15,790 nucleotides of DNA. It comes from an uncultured Eubacteriales bacterium. GTDB lineage: Bacteria > Bacillota > Clostridia > Christensenellales > Borkfalkiaceae. Location of the stretch: contig URMT01000033.1 in NCBI GenBank assembly GCA_900549005.1, positions 1 to 15,790 on the forward strand, given 5' to 3'. The notes under the pieces are model-generated. The model was not told the origin of the DNA. It saw only the letters and a list, made by a program, of their open reading frames with translations, and made no database searches. Positions 6,825 through 13,984 of the stretch are shown here, piece by piece. Positions within the stretch are counted from its first letter, which is position 1. The number at the start of each line of letters is the position of its first letter. Made by a program: the position numbers and the translations under genes.

Positions 6825-7679
6825 ATGTTTATACAGATGTATCACGAGCGCTATATGCGCTTCCCCGAAGGCAGGGAAAAGGCGCTCACTTTCAGCTACG
6901 ACGACGGCGTGCTCGCCGACAGAAAGCTGATTGAAATTTTCGACCGCTACGGCCTCAAAGGCACGTTCAATTTAAATAACGAGCTGTTCGGCGTGCGCTC
7001 GTGGCACAACCGTATGGACGAGCAGGAGACTTACGAAACCTATAAAGATACCGTGCACGAAATAGCGCTGCACGGCGCGCGCCACATATTTTTAAGCAAG
7101 GCGCCCCTGCCCCTCGCCGTAAAGGAGGTGGCCGACAACCGCGCCTGGCTGGAAAAAAAGTTCGGCAGAATAGTCAACGGAATGGCGTACGCTTACAGCG
7201 GCGTGAACGACGAAACCGTCGCCGCATTGAAGGCATTGGGCGTCAACTATGCACGAACCACTGTGTCTACGCACTCCTTCGCGCTGCCCTCGGACTGGCT
7301 TCATCTGAATCCCACCTGCCACCACACCGAACCCTGCTTTGAAGAGCTTGCGCAAAAGTTTTTAAGCGGCAAGCCCTCCGAAGAGTTCAAAAACAGGGAG
7401 CCGTGGCTGTTCTTCGTATGGGGGCACGCCTACGAGTTCGACGACCATAACAACTGGGACCTGATTGAAAATTTTGCAAAGAAAGCGGGCGGCAGGGAAG
7501 ATATCTGGTTTGCCACCAACGGCGAGATTTACGACTATACAAAGTGCTACGAAAGCCTGGTGTATTCCATCGACGGCGAAAGGGTATACAACCCCTCGCA
7601 CCGCTCCGTTTGGGTGGAAATACGCGGCAAAGTGTATGAGATTGCAAGCGGCCAGACCGTGCTGTTCGACAGGGACTGA
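6825..7679 (+). CDS. Polysaccharide deacetylase-like (NodB-fold) protein
   Basis: A 284-residue protein with the carbohydrate esterase family 4 / NodB fold: a metal-dependent deacetylase of N- or O-acetylated glycans, or a relative. Visible motifs are LTFSYDDG with the paired aspartates D26 and D27, the HxxxH metal motif (H83, H87 in LHGARH), a degenerate third motif (YAYSGVNDE) and a WGHAYEFD stretch where the family has a late catalytic histidine. No signal peptide is seen, so it probably acts in the cytoplasm, which is unusual for cell-wall enzymes and fits an oligosaccharide substrate. After residue 235 there is a beta-rich tail. The start is placed at 6825, because the in-frame ATG at 6807 precedes the GGGAGG ribosome site. 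It has its own promoter and terminator just upstream of the uronate genes. Confidence 0.8.
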   Translation: MFIQMYHERYMRFPEGREKALTFSYDDGVLADRKLIEIFDRYGLKGTFNLNNELFGVRSWHNRMDEQETYETYKDTVHEIALHGARHIFLSKAPLPLAVKEVADNRAWLEKKFGRIVNGMAYAYSGVNDETVAALKALGVNYARTTVSTHSFALPSDWLHLNPTCHHTEPCFEELAQKFLSGKPSEEFKNREPWLFFVWGHAYEFDDHNNWDLIENFAKKAGGREDIWFATNGEIYDYTKCYESLVYSIDGERVYNPSHRSVWVEIRGKVYEIASGQTVLFDRD

Positions 7680-7709
7680 CAAAAGAAGAGTATTGTTTTC
7701 CTTCAACGG

Positions 7710-7759
7710 GGGCGGCGTGCGCGCAAGTGTAAGGGCGCGCACGCCGCCCTGTTTTTTTT
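7710..7759 (+). terminator. Strong intrinsic terminator after the deacetylase-like gene
   Basis: A perfect 15-bp GC-rich stem (7710-7724 with 7735-7749) with a 10-base loop is followed by eight T (7752-7759). It separates this gene from kduD. Confidence 0.9.
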
Positions 7760-7875
7760 CGGCGGAAAAAGCGCCGCCTGCGGGCGCGCGGCACAGTTTT
7801 AAAAAGATATTTCCGCGTCGGATGCGGCATATATGCGGCCCTTTTTATCGATATAAAAGAATTTATTTTTTACTC

Positions 7876-7914
7876 TTGAAAAATGCAAAAAAGCGTGTTA
7901 CCATATAATGGCAA
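7876..7914 (+). promoter_or_regulatory. kduD promoter region with an overlapping operator-like palindrome
   Basis: TTGAAA (7876-7881) could be the -35; the clear TATAAT (7904-7909) is 22 bases on, too far, while TACCAT (7899-7904) is at 17. A near-palindrome TTACCATATAATGGCAA (7898-7914) covers the -10 region, the position where a repressor would block polymerase. Which -10 is used is uncertain. Confidence 0.45.
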
Positions 7915-7964
7915 AGGCAATGTGAACAAATTGCAGCAGTTTTTTGGGTATAAGGAGGGATTTT

Positions 7965-8717
7965 ATGATACTCGATATGTTCAGTTTAAAGGGCAAAGTG
8001 GCGGTGGTCACGGGCAGCAATACGGGGCTCGGCCAGGGGATATGCCGCGCCTTTGCCGAAGCGGGCGCAAAGGTGGTGGGAGTATCCCGCCGCCCGAGTA
8101 CCGAAACAGCCGAAATGCTCGGCGAAAACTTTTATAACGTTCTCGCCGATTTAAGCTCGTGCGACGTAATACCAAAGGTCGTTGAAGGCGCGCTCGAAAA
8201 GTTCGGCAGGATAGATATCCTCGTCAACAACGCGGGCATAATCAAAAGGCAGGATTCCATTGAGTTTTCGGAAGAAAATTGGGATACCGTTATGTCGGTC
8301 AACTTAAAGACGGTTTTCTTCCTGTCGCAGGCCGTTGCAAAGCAGTTTATAAAGCAGGGCAGCGGCGGCAAAATAATAAACATTGCAAGTATGCTCTCTT
8401 ACCAGGGCGGCATACGCGTGCCCTCGTATACGGCTTCAAAATCTGCCATACGTGGCATAACAATGACCCTTTCAAACGAGTGGGCAAAGTACGGCATAAA
8501 CGTCAACGGCATTGCCCCCGGCTATATGGCAACCAACAACACGCAGCAGCTTCGCCAGGACGAAGAGCGCTCGGCCGATATCCTTGCGCGCATACCCGCG
8601 GGGCGCTGGGGCACCCCCGCCGATTTGGAGGGCGCGGCCGTGTTCCTCGCCTCGGCTGCTTCCGACTACGTGAACGGCTTCACGCTCGCCGTAGACGGCG
8701 GCTGGCTGGGCAGGTAA
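7965..8717 (+). CDS. kduD: 2-deoxy-D-gluconate 3-dehydrogenase (2,5-diketo-3-deoxygluconate reductase) KduD
   Basis: Cytoplasmic NAD(P)H-dependent short-chain dehydrogenase that reduces 2,5-diketo-3-deoxygluconate, made by KduI, to 2-keto-3-deoxygluconate (KDG). The 250-residue product has the SDR layout: TGxxxGxG cofactor loop (T16, G17, G21, G23), NNAG (88-91) and the tetrad N113, S142, Y155, K159 in YTASK. Long identical-looking stretches to enterobacterial KduD are recalled (INIASMLSxQGGIRVPSY, IAPGYMATNNTQQLR, SDYVNG), so the assignment goes beyond generic SDR. The start is ATG 7965, six bases after AGGAGG (7953-7958); an upstream in-frame TTG precedes the ribosome site. It is monocistronic by appearance, with a terminator at 8739-8767. 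Confidence 0.93.
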   Translation: MILDMFSLKGKVAVVTGSNTGLGQGICRAFAEAGAKVVGVSRRPSTETAEMLGENFYNVLADLSSCDVIPKVVEGALEKFGRIDILVNNAGIIKRQDSIEFSEENWDTVMSVNLKTVFFLSQAVAKQFIKQGSGGKIINIASMLSYQGGIRVPSYTASKSAIRGITMTLSNEWAKYGINVNGIAPGYMATNNTQQLRQDEERSADILARIPAGRWGTPADLEGAAVFLASAASDYVNGFTLAVDGGWLGR

Positions 8718-8738
8718 GTCAATAAATTCAGCGTAAAA

Positions 8739-8767
8739 ATTCCCGCCTGCACGGCGGGGATTTTTTT
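8739..8767 (+). terminator. Intrinsic terminator after kduD
   Basis: ATTCCCGCC (8739-8747) pairs with GGCGGGGAT (8753-8761), with one G-U pair and a five-base loop, leading into seven T (8761-8767). Confidence 0.85.
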
Positions 8768-8818
8768 GTGCGGAGCCCCACACAATTTGGGGTGGAAGCA
8801 GGCTTTTTGCCTCTTCTG

Positions 8819-8978
8819 TGTCATTTCGACCGAGCGGAGCGACGCTGCTTTGCGGAGGGTTCCCTTTGGGAAACCGCAAACTGGGCTATCGCAAGCGAGT
8901 GGAGAAATCTCTTGTCTGTCGTTTTTTGATTTTGAGATTTCTCCGTGCGTTCCCTGCGGTCACTTAGTCGAAATGACA
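8819..8978 (+). repeat. Family A interspersed repeat, copy A2 (160 bp)
   Basis: It is bounded by TGTCATTTCG (8819-8828) and CGAAATGACA (8969-8978), with the central pair GGAGAAATCTC and GAGATTTCTCC separated by a short spacer. Its left arm contains the module (8839-8880) that appears inverted in the right arm of copy A1. Both halves end in CACTTAGT or AGCGAGTG-type sequence. No coding potential is seen. Confidence 0.8.
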
Positions 8979-9410
8979 GTGTGGGGGGGGGTAATATGCC
9001 CGTATGGTCTGCATATCCTGCCCTGCGCCGTTTTTTTACTTAAATTTTACAACCCCGTGCAGATTTTTTTACAGCGGTAAGGTATAATATATTGCGTAAG
9101 GCGGGGCGGGGGTGCCTGCGTAAAGGCGGTCTGTCAAGCGCGGCGGCGCTTTCCGTTAGTTTCAAACATATAGTTTTTTGTCGGTAATTTACAAAATGAC
9201 AAAAATTTTCAAAAAGTCTTCATATTTTCCCCTTTGATTTGCGGCGGGCTGCAAAATTTGCGGTCTGCCGCATTTAATTGCCCTTTTTTCGCCTTTTTCC
9301 GCCGTTTTTTCTTGCATACGCACTCGCATAATGCGCGCGCGTATGCCTTGCGCGAAGAAGTTTGTTGTTGTTTGTGTCCGAAAAGTGCATTAACTGCTCC
9401 GTTTTTTACA
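8979..9410. other. Gene-free stretch before the aldolase promoter
   Basis: No credible gene is seen. Contents are a G-run after repeat A2, a TATAAT (9083-9088) without a good -35, a GC-rich tract (about 9095-9155), AT-rich DNA, and an inverted repeat GCATACGC (9314-9321) with GCGTATGC (9339-9346). The open frame that runs from about 9234 into the aldolase start region has no ribosome site and a composition typical of chance reading. Confidence 0.5.
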
Positions 9411-9439
9411 TTTACTTATAGAGGACAAGTAACTATAAT
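9411..9439 (+). promoter_or_regulatory. Promoter of the KDPG aldolase gene with spacer operator
   Basis: TTTACT (9411-9416), 17 bases, TATAAT (9434-9439). Inside the spacer and reaching into the -35, TTACTT (9412-9417) and AAGTAA (9427-9432) form an inverted repeat with a 9-base centre, resembling the ACTTGT/ACAAGT half-sites of GntR-type operators. A leader hairpin GTGCGC-ACT-GCGCAC follows at 9461-9475. The promoter may also serve kdgK and the genes after it, since no terminator was found at 10486-10500. Confidence 0.6.
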
Positions 9440-9492
9440 TGATATGTACGATAATATATGGTGCGCACTGCGCACAAAACGGAGTGTTAATT

Positions 9493-10485
9493 ATGGCAAC
9501 GAACGTGAAAGAAAAGATAAATTCTATCGTTGAACAGTTCGGAAATATCGGAATCGTTCCCGTAATAAAGCTCGACAAGGTAGAGAATGCAGAAAAGCTC
9601 GCGGGCGCGCTGCGCGCGGGCGGCATAAACTGCGCCGAGGTCACCTTCCGCGCAAAGGGAGCGGACGAAGTAATCTCGCGTATGACCAAGGCCTACCCCG
9701 ATATGCTCGTCGGCGCGGGCACCGTGCTTACCTGCGAACAGGCGGACGCGGCGTATGCGGCGGGCGCAAAGTTCTGCGTGGCTCCCGGGCTCAACCCCAA
9801 GGTGGTCAAGCACTGCCTCGATAGGGGCATACCCTTCGCGCCCGGCCTCTCCTCCGCAAGCGAGATAGAGCAGGCTTTGGAACTCGGGCTGGATTTCGTC
9901 AAATTCTTCCCCGCAGAGCAGGCGGGCGGACTTCCCTACATAAAATCGGTGTGCGGGCCTTATACCACAATGCGCTTTATGCCCACGGGCGGCGTCACGG
10001 CGGACAACCTCAACACCTATCTTTCATACAGCAAAATCGTGTGCTGCGGCGGCAGCTGGATAGTGCCCGCCAAGGCGCTCGCAGAGGAGAACTGGGCAGA
10101 AATCACCCGCCTTTGCAAAGAGGCCGTGGATAAGATGCTCGGCTTCGAAATGGTTCACGTAGGCATAAACTGTTCAAGCGCCGAAGAGGCCGAGGCCGTA
10201 GCCGATAAGTTTGAAAGCGCCTTCGGCTTCAACAAAAAGGTAGGCAACAGCTCTGTGTTCGCCTCCACCTATATGGAGATGATGAAGTCGCCCTTCCGCG
10301 GCGACAACGGCCACATAGCCATTGCAACCAATTCCGTAAAGCGCGCGGTATATCAGCTCGCTCAGCGCGGCTTTGCCGCCGACGAAAGCTCGTTCAAATA
10401 CGACAAGGCCACGGGCGAACTCAACGTGGCGTATCTTAAAGACCAGTTTGGCGGATTTGCTGTTCATCTCGTTAAACGTAAATAA
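9493..10485 (+). CDS. kdgA: KDPG/KHG aldolase fused to a C-terminal VOC (glyoxalase-like) domain
   Basis: Class I aldolase cleaving 2-keto-3-deoxy-6-phosphogluconate to pyruvate and glyceraldehyde-3-phosphate, the last step of uronate catabolism. Residues 1-213 form the complete TIM-barrel aldolase: CAEVTFR with catalytic E49 and R53, GAGTV (74-78), VAPG (96-99), the Schiff-base lysine K137 in FVKFFPAE, and MPTGGV (163-168). Stand-alone enzymes are about 205-215 residues. Here about 115 more residues (217-330) read as one VOC/glyoxalase-like module (HVGIN with H222, GHIAIATN with H274, FGGFAVHLVKR at the end); the late acidic metal ligand usual in active VOC enzymes is not evident. The start is ATG 9493, 8 bases after GGAG (9481-9484). 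It lies between kduD and kdgK. The aldolase call is firm; the role of the fused domain is unknown. Confidence 0.92.
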   Translation: MATNVKEKINSIVEQFGNIGIVPVIKLDKVENAEKLAGALRAGGINCAEVTFRAKGADEVISRMTKAYPDMLVGAGTVLTCEQADAAYAAGAKFCVAPGLNPKVVKHCLDRGIPFAPGLSSASEIEQALELGLDFVKFFPAEQAGGLPYIKSVCGPYTTMRFMPTGGVTADNLNTYLSYSKIVCCGGSWIVPAKALAEENWAEITRLCKEAVDKMLGFEMVHVGINCSSAEEAEAVADKFESAFGFNKKVGNSSVFASTYMEMMKSPFRGDNGHIAIATNSVKRAVYQLAQRGFAADESSFKYDKATGELNVAYLKDQFGGFAVHLVKRK

Positions 10486-10502
10486 AGCGCCGTGCGGGCT
10501 CA

Positions 10503-10732
10503 TATATACGTCGCATAACATTGTCGCGTTTACGGTTCTGTTCAGTCACTTACCTCAAAGTAAGCTCCTTCACAGCGTTCCGCACGCTCCTCGTTCTGCT
10601 CGTATCTCTGAACCCGTGTTGGACGCGGTTATTTGGTAAAAAATAATTGCTCGCATCTCCAAGGGTTGATGAGCAGGGGTGTTGGTAGGGCGTTCGCCTT
10701 GTCTTGCTTGCTTCTCTGAACCCGTGTTGGAC
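10503..10732 (+). repeat. Family B interspersed repeat, copy B1, with internal direct repeats
   Basis: It begins TATATACGTCGCATAAC (10503-10519), contains a hairpin CTTAC-CTCAAA-GTAAG (10549-10564) and reaches CCAAGGGTTGATG (10659-10671). A 20-base string TCTCTGAACCCGTGTTGGAC occurs twice, at 10605-10624 and 10713-10732. The same start, hairpin and end motif recur in order at 13721-13839. The region 10486-10913 between the aldolase and kdgK genes holds only repeats. Confidence 0.65.
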
Positions 10733-10743
10733 TTTTAGTATAC

Positions 10744-10784
10744 TGTCATTTCGACCAAGGGCACAGCCCGCGTGGAGAAATCTC
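10744..10784 (+). repeat. Family A repeat, half copy A3
   Basis: Only the left terminal repeat TGTCATTTCG (10744-10753) and the first central arm GGAGAAATCTC (10774-10784) are present; the right half is missing. It directly follows family B copy B1. Confidence 0.7.
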
Positions 10785-10831
10785 AACCGTATATTAGTAA
10801 ATAAAAATTTTCAAAACAGCAATAAAAAACT

Positions 10832-10874
10832 TTACGGGAATTGCCGCGCGCGGCCCGCGCGGGAATTTCGTGAA
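10832..10874. repeat. Family C palindrome in front of kdgK
   Basis: Imperfect palindrome from TTACG to GTGAA with arms containing GAATT, CCGCGCG, CGCGCGG and AATTTC and a GGCCC centre. It ends 20 bases before the AAGGAG ribosome site of kdgK, so in a transcript arriving from upstream it would fold close to the translation start. Confidence 0.7.
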
Positions 10875-10913
10875 TGAATATGATATATCTTTTTAAGGAG
10901 AAAAGTTATTCTT

Positions 10914-11945
10914 ATGAAAAAAATCGTAACTATGGGCGAAATAATGCTTCGCCTGTCCACACCCAACAACGAAAAGTTCATTCAGGCCGACGAATTCGAC
11001 ATCAACTACGGCGGCGGCGAGGCCAACGTTGCAGTATCGTGCGCCAACTACGGCCACAAGGCTGAATTCGTAACCGCCCTTCCCGCAAACGAGCTGGGCG
11101 ACTGCGCCGTTGCCGCACTCAGAAAGTACGGCGTAGAAACCGACCACATCGCCCGCTGCGGCGAAAGGCTGGGCATATACTACCTTGAAACTGGCTCGGC
11201 AATGAGGCCCTCCAAAGTCGTTTACGACAGGGCTCACTCCTCCATAACCACGGCCACCGCCAAAGATTTCGACTTCGACGCAATCTTCGAGGGCGCCGAC
11301 TGGTTCCACTTCACGGGCATAACCCCCGCCGTATCCGACAGCGCCGCCGTCCTCACCGAGGACGCGTTGAAGGCCGCCAAAAAGCACGGCGTAACCGTAT
11401 CGGTAGACCTCAACTTCCGCAAAAAGCTGTGGTCGTCGGAAAAGGCTCAGAAGGTTATGACCGGCCTTATGAAGTACGTTGACGTGTGCATCGGCAACGA
11501 AGAGGACGCCGAACTCGTGCTCGGCTTCAAGCCCGAAGCAACCAACGTAACTTCCGGCAAGCTCAACCTCGACGGCTACAAGTCCATCTTCGAACAGATG
11601 GTTGCAAAGTTCGGCTTCAAATATGCCATAAGCTCGCTGCGCGTAAGCCACTCGGCCTCCGATAACGGCTGGTCGGCGTGCATCTACAACGGCGAAACCA
11701 AGGAATTCTATCATTCCCGCGAATACAGAATATCGCCCATAGTTGACCGCGTAGGCGGCGGCGACAGCTTTGCGGGCGGCGTTATAACGGGCTTCTTGGA
11801 CGGCAAAGACTTCAAGTCCGCGCTTGAATTCGGCGTTGCTGCGTCCGCGCTCAAACACACCATCCCCGGCGACTTCAACCTCGTATCCCGCAAGGAAGTA
11901 GAGGCCCTCGCGGGCGGCGACGGCAGCGGCCGCGTTCAGAGATAA
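10914..11945 (+). CDS. kdgK: 2-keto-3-deoxygluconate (KDG) kinase, PfkB/ribokinase family
   Basis: ATP-dependent sugar kinase converting KDG to KDPG in the cytoplasm. The 343-residue product shows the PfkB family signatures: GGGEANVA near 33-40 (sugar binding) and the anion-hole motif VGGGDSFAGG with catalytic base D284. The fold, length and position between the KDPG aldolase and kduI specify KDG kinase rather than ribokinase or fructokinase. The C-terminus ends in a glycine-rich tail. AAGGAG (10895-10900) is 13 bases from ATG 10914, longer than usual; an in-frame ATT (10908) has better spacing, so the true start could be two codons earlier. The stop overlaps the next start (TAATG), giving translational coupling. 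Confidence 0.92.
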   Translation: MKKIVTMGEIMLRLSTPNNEKFIQADEFDINYGGGEANVAVSCANYGHKAEFVTALPANELGDCAVAALRKYGVETDHIARCGERLGIYYLETGSAMRPSKVVYDRAHSSITTATAKDFDFDAIFEGADWFHFTGITPAVSDSAAVLTEDALKAAKKHGVTVSVDLNFRKKLWSSEKAQKVMTGLMKYVDVCIGNEEDAELVLGFKPEATNVTSGKLNLDGYKSIFEQMVAKFGFKYAISSLRVSHSASDNGWSACIYNGETKEFYHSREYRISPIVDRVGGGDSFAGGVITGFLDGKDFKSALEFGVAASALKHTIPGDFNLVSRKEVEALAGGDGSGRVQR

Positions 11946-12784
11946 TGAAGATAGCTTTCCGCACGCACGATTTGGGCGTGAAGGGGCTTGAACCCGCCAT
12001 ACAAAAGTGCCGCGATTGCGGCATATCCGCCGTCCAATTGGTAGCTTACAAGTTTATGGACGAGCTCAAATACCAGCCCGGGCAGCTTACGGAGCAGAAC
12101 TCCGCGGCGCTCGGCGCGGCGCTTAAAGAGGCGGGCATAGACGTCGCCCTCGTGGGCGCATACTTCAACCCCGTTCACTCCAACCCCCAAAAGGTGGAAA
12201 ACGGCGTGGCAGTGTTCAAAGAATATCTTTCATACTGCAAAAACCTCGGCTGCGATATCGTCGGGTCTGAGACGGGTTCGTTCAACGACGACAAGTGGAC
12301 ATACAACCCCAAAAACCGCACCGACGAGGCGCTGCAAGTCGTTATAAACACCTTCAAGGGCCTTGCCGAATTTGCCGCCGAACGCGGCGTGAAGGTGGGT
12401 ATGGAGGGCGCCGCGGGGCACGTGTGCTACGACGTAAAGACGTTAAGCCGCGCCATAAGCGCCATAAATATGCCCAACGTGCAGGTTATTTTCGATATAT
12501 ACAACTACCTCGACGCCTCTAATCACCAAAAGTACCTCGAAATTCTCGACGAAGGCTTAAAGACCTTTGAAGGCAGAATACGCGTGTTCCACATAAAGGA
12601 CTATGTGTTCGAAGAGGGCAAGGTAAAGCAGGTGCCGCCCGGCACGGGGCTTTTCGACTTCGACGCCATTTTGTCGCGCATAAAGGAGTACGATAAAGAC
12701 GCATACCTCGTTCTCGAAGGCACCACGGGCGAAAATATATTGCCGTGCACAAAGTTTATACGCGACAAATGGAACGCCGTTTAA
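11945..12784 (+). CDS. Metal-dependent TIM-barrel sugar isomerase/epimerase (AP-endonuclease-2-like)
   Basis: A 279-residue cytoplasmic protein of the xylose-isomerase-like TIM-barrel superfamily (IolE, hydroxypyruvate isomerase, tagatose epimerase relatives). The four metal ligands of that group fall at the expected strand ends: E154 (GMEGAAGH), D184 (VIFDIYN), H216 (VFHIKD) and E258 (LVLEGTTGE). The start codon overlaps the kdgK stop by one base, and kduI follows after 43 bases, so it is an operon member of the uronate pathway. The four standard steps from 5-keto-4-deoxyuronate are covered by other genes here, so this enzyme probably handles a side entry such as another keto-sugar acid or an isomer. 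That is inference; the exact substrate is not readable. Confidence 0.85.
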   Translation: MKIAFRTHDLGVKGLEPAIQKCRDCGISAVQLVAYKFMDELKYQPGQLTEQNSAALGAALKEAGIDVALVGAYFNPVHSNPQKVENGVAVFKEYLSYCKNLGCDIVGSETGSFNDDKWTYNPKNRTDEALQVVINTFKGLAEFAAERGVKVGMEGAAGHVCYDVKTLSRAISAINMPNVQVIFDIYNYLDASNHQKYLEILDEGLKTFEGRIRVFHIKDYVFEEGKVKQVPPGTGLFDFDAILSRIKEYDKDAYLVLEGTTGENILPCTKFIRDKWNAV

Positions 12785-12827
12785 AACTTTTGCGGCGAAT
12801 TATCAAATCCGCTAATTAGGAGATTTT

Positions 12828-13697
12828 ATGAAATTTGACGTAAGATACGCAAATCATCCCGACGATTCAAAGAAATACGATACAAAGGAACTCAGGGAAA
12901 AATACCTGATTGAAAAGCTCTTTGCCGAGGACGACATTCTTCTGACCTATTCCCATCAGGACAGGATAATCGCGGGCGGCGCAATGCCCGTCAAAAAGTC
13001 GCTCTCGCTCGGCACTTTCAAAGAGCTTGCCACCAACTTCTTCCTCGAAAGGCGCGAAATGGGCGTTATAAACATCGGCGGCGCGGGCACCATAACCCTC
13101 GACGGCAAGGTTTATAACATCGGCTTCAAAGAGGGCATCTATATAGGAATGGGCACAAAGGAAGTAACTTTCGCCTCTGACGACGCAAAGCACCCCGCCA
13201 AGTTCTATATAAATTCCTGCCCCGCGCACAAGGCTTATCCCACGGTAAAAATCACCAAACCCGTAGAGGGCAAGCCCGCGCCCGAGGGCACGGCCTACTG
13301 CATACAGCGCCACCTCGGTTCGGAGGCGACCATAAACAAGCGCACCATAAACCAGTTCATAATCGGCGGCGTGTGTAGAAGCTGCCAGCTCTCTATGGGT
13401 ATGACCGAACTCGCCGTGGGCAGCGCGTGGAACACCCTTCCCAGCCACACCCACGAGAGGAGGATGGAAGTATATATGTACTTCGAACTTCCCGAAACCG
13501 AGGCCGTGTTCCACCTTATGGGCACCCCTCAGGAGACGCGCCACATAGTAATGCACAACGAACAGGCGGTAATTTCGCCCAGCTGGTCCATACACACCGG
13601 CGTAGGCACGGTAAATTACACCTTCATCTGGGGTATGTGCGGCGAGAATCAGACTTATGATGATATGGATAATATCGCCACCGAGGATTTGAGGTAA
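12828..13697 (+). CDS. kduI: 5-keto-4-deoxyuronate isomerase (4-deoxy-L-threo-5-hexosulose-uronate ketol-isomerase) KduI
   Basis: Zinc-dependent cupin isomerase that turns 5-keto-4-deoxyuronate, the product of pectate- or other polyuronate-lyase action, into 2,5-diketo-3-deoxygluconate for KduD. The 289-residue product is slightly longer than the 278-residue E. coli enzyme. The zinc ligands correspond to E. coli H196, H198, E203 and H245 at a constant offset of 11: H207 and H209 (PSHTHE), E214 (MEVY) and H256 (WSIH). N-terminal [20 protein letters not shown] and C-terminal [12 protein letters not shown] are family hallmarks. AGGAG (12818-12822) is 5 bases from the ATG. It is the last gene of the kdgK unit. 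No canonical terminator follows; repeats begin within 25 bases. Confidence 0.95.
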   Translation: MKFDVRYANHPDDSKKYDTKELREKYLIEKLFAEDDILLTYSHQDRIIAGGAMPVKKSLSLGTFKELATNFFLERREMGVINIGGAGTITLDGKVYNIGFKEGIYIGMGTKEVTFASDDAKHPAKFYINSCPAHKAYPTVKITKPVEGKPAPEGTAYCIQRHLGSEATINKRTINQFIIGGVCRSCQLSMGMTELAVGSAWNTLPSHTHERRMEVYMYFELPETEAVFHLMGTPQETRHIVMHNEQAVISPSWSIHTGVGTVNYTFIWGMCGENQTYDDMDNIATEDLR

Positions 13698-13720
13698 GGT
13701 ATTTGCACCGCTTTCCCTTG

Positions 13721-13839
13721 TATATGCGTCGCATTACTGTGTCGCGCTTGCGCTTTCCTCGGGGTCATTTACGCAAAAGTAAACTCCCCGTCGTAAATGC
13801 TCGCGCTTCGTGTACTGCTCGCATATCCAAGGGTTGATG
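13721..13839 (+). repeat. Family B interspersed repeat, copy B2
   Basis: It begins TATATGCGTCGCATTAC (13721-13737), has the hairpin TTTAC-GCAAAA-GTAAA (13768-13783) flanked by GGGG and CCCC, and ends CCAAGGGTTGATG (13827-13839). Compared with copy B1, the stem has changed C-G to T-A, keeping the pairing. Confidence 0.65.
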
Positions 13840-13852
13840 GGCTTCTTTCTTC

Positions 13853-13897
13853 TGTCATTTCGCGTGTGCTCGCGTTGCTCGCTTAGTCGAAATGACA
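13853..13897 (+). repeat. Family A repeat, short copy A4 (45 bp)
   Basis: Terminal repeats TGTCATTTCG (13853-13862) and CGAAATGACA (13888-13897) are both intact, but the central GGAGAAATCTC pair is missing. This is a minimal internal-deletion form of the element. Confidence 0.75.
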
Positions 13898-13929
13898 GTG
13901 TGGTAAAAATTTGTAAAACAATAATAACC

Positions 13930-13971
13930 TCACGGAATTTTTCGGGCGCGGCCCGCACGAAAAATTTGTGA
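13930..13971. repeat. Family C palindrome P1 of the pre-msmX array
   Basis: Bounded by TCACGG and TTGTGA, with arms containing AATTTTTCG and CGAAAAATT and the centre GGCGCGGCCCGC. It is part of a 70-bp direct repeat (13926-13995 and 14358-14427) with one difference (13973 A, 14405 C). Confidence 0.8.
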
Positions 13972-13984
13972 AAAATTTAAAAGG

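Noticed and set aside
9234..9533. 99-codon frame ahead of and into the aldolase gene
   Set aside because: TTG start without a ribosome site, overlaps the promoter and the first codons of the aldolase in another frame.
10605..10732. tRNA-like GGTTC box in the reverse of the TCTCTGAACCCGTGTTGGAC repeats
   Set aside because: Only a T-loop-like string is present; no acceptor stem, D-arm or anticodon arm can be built around it.
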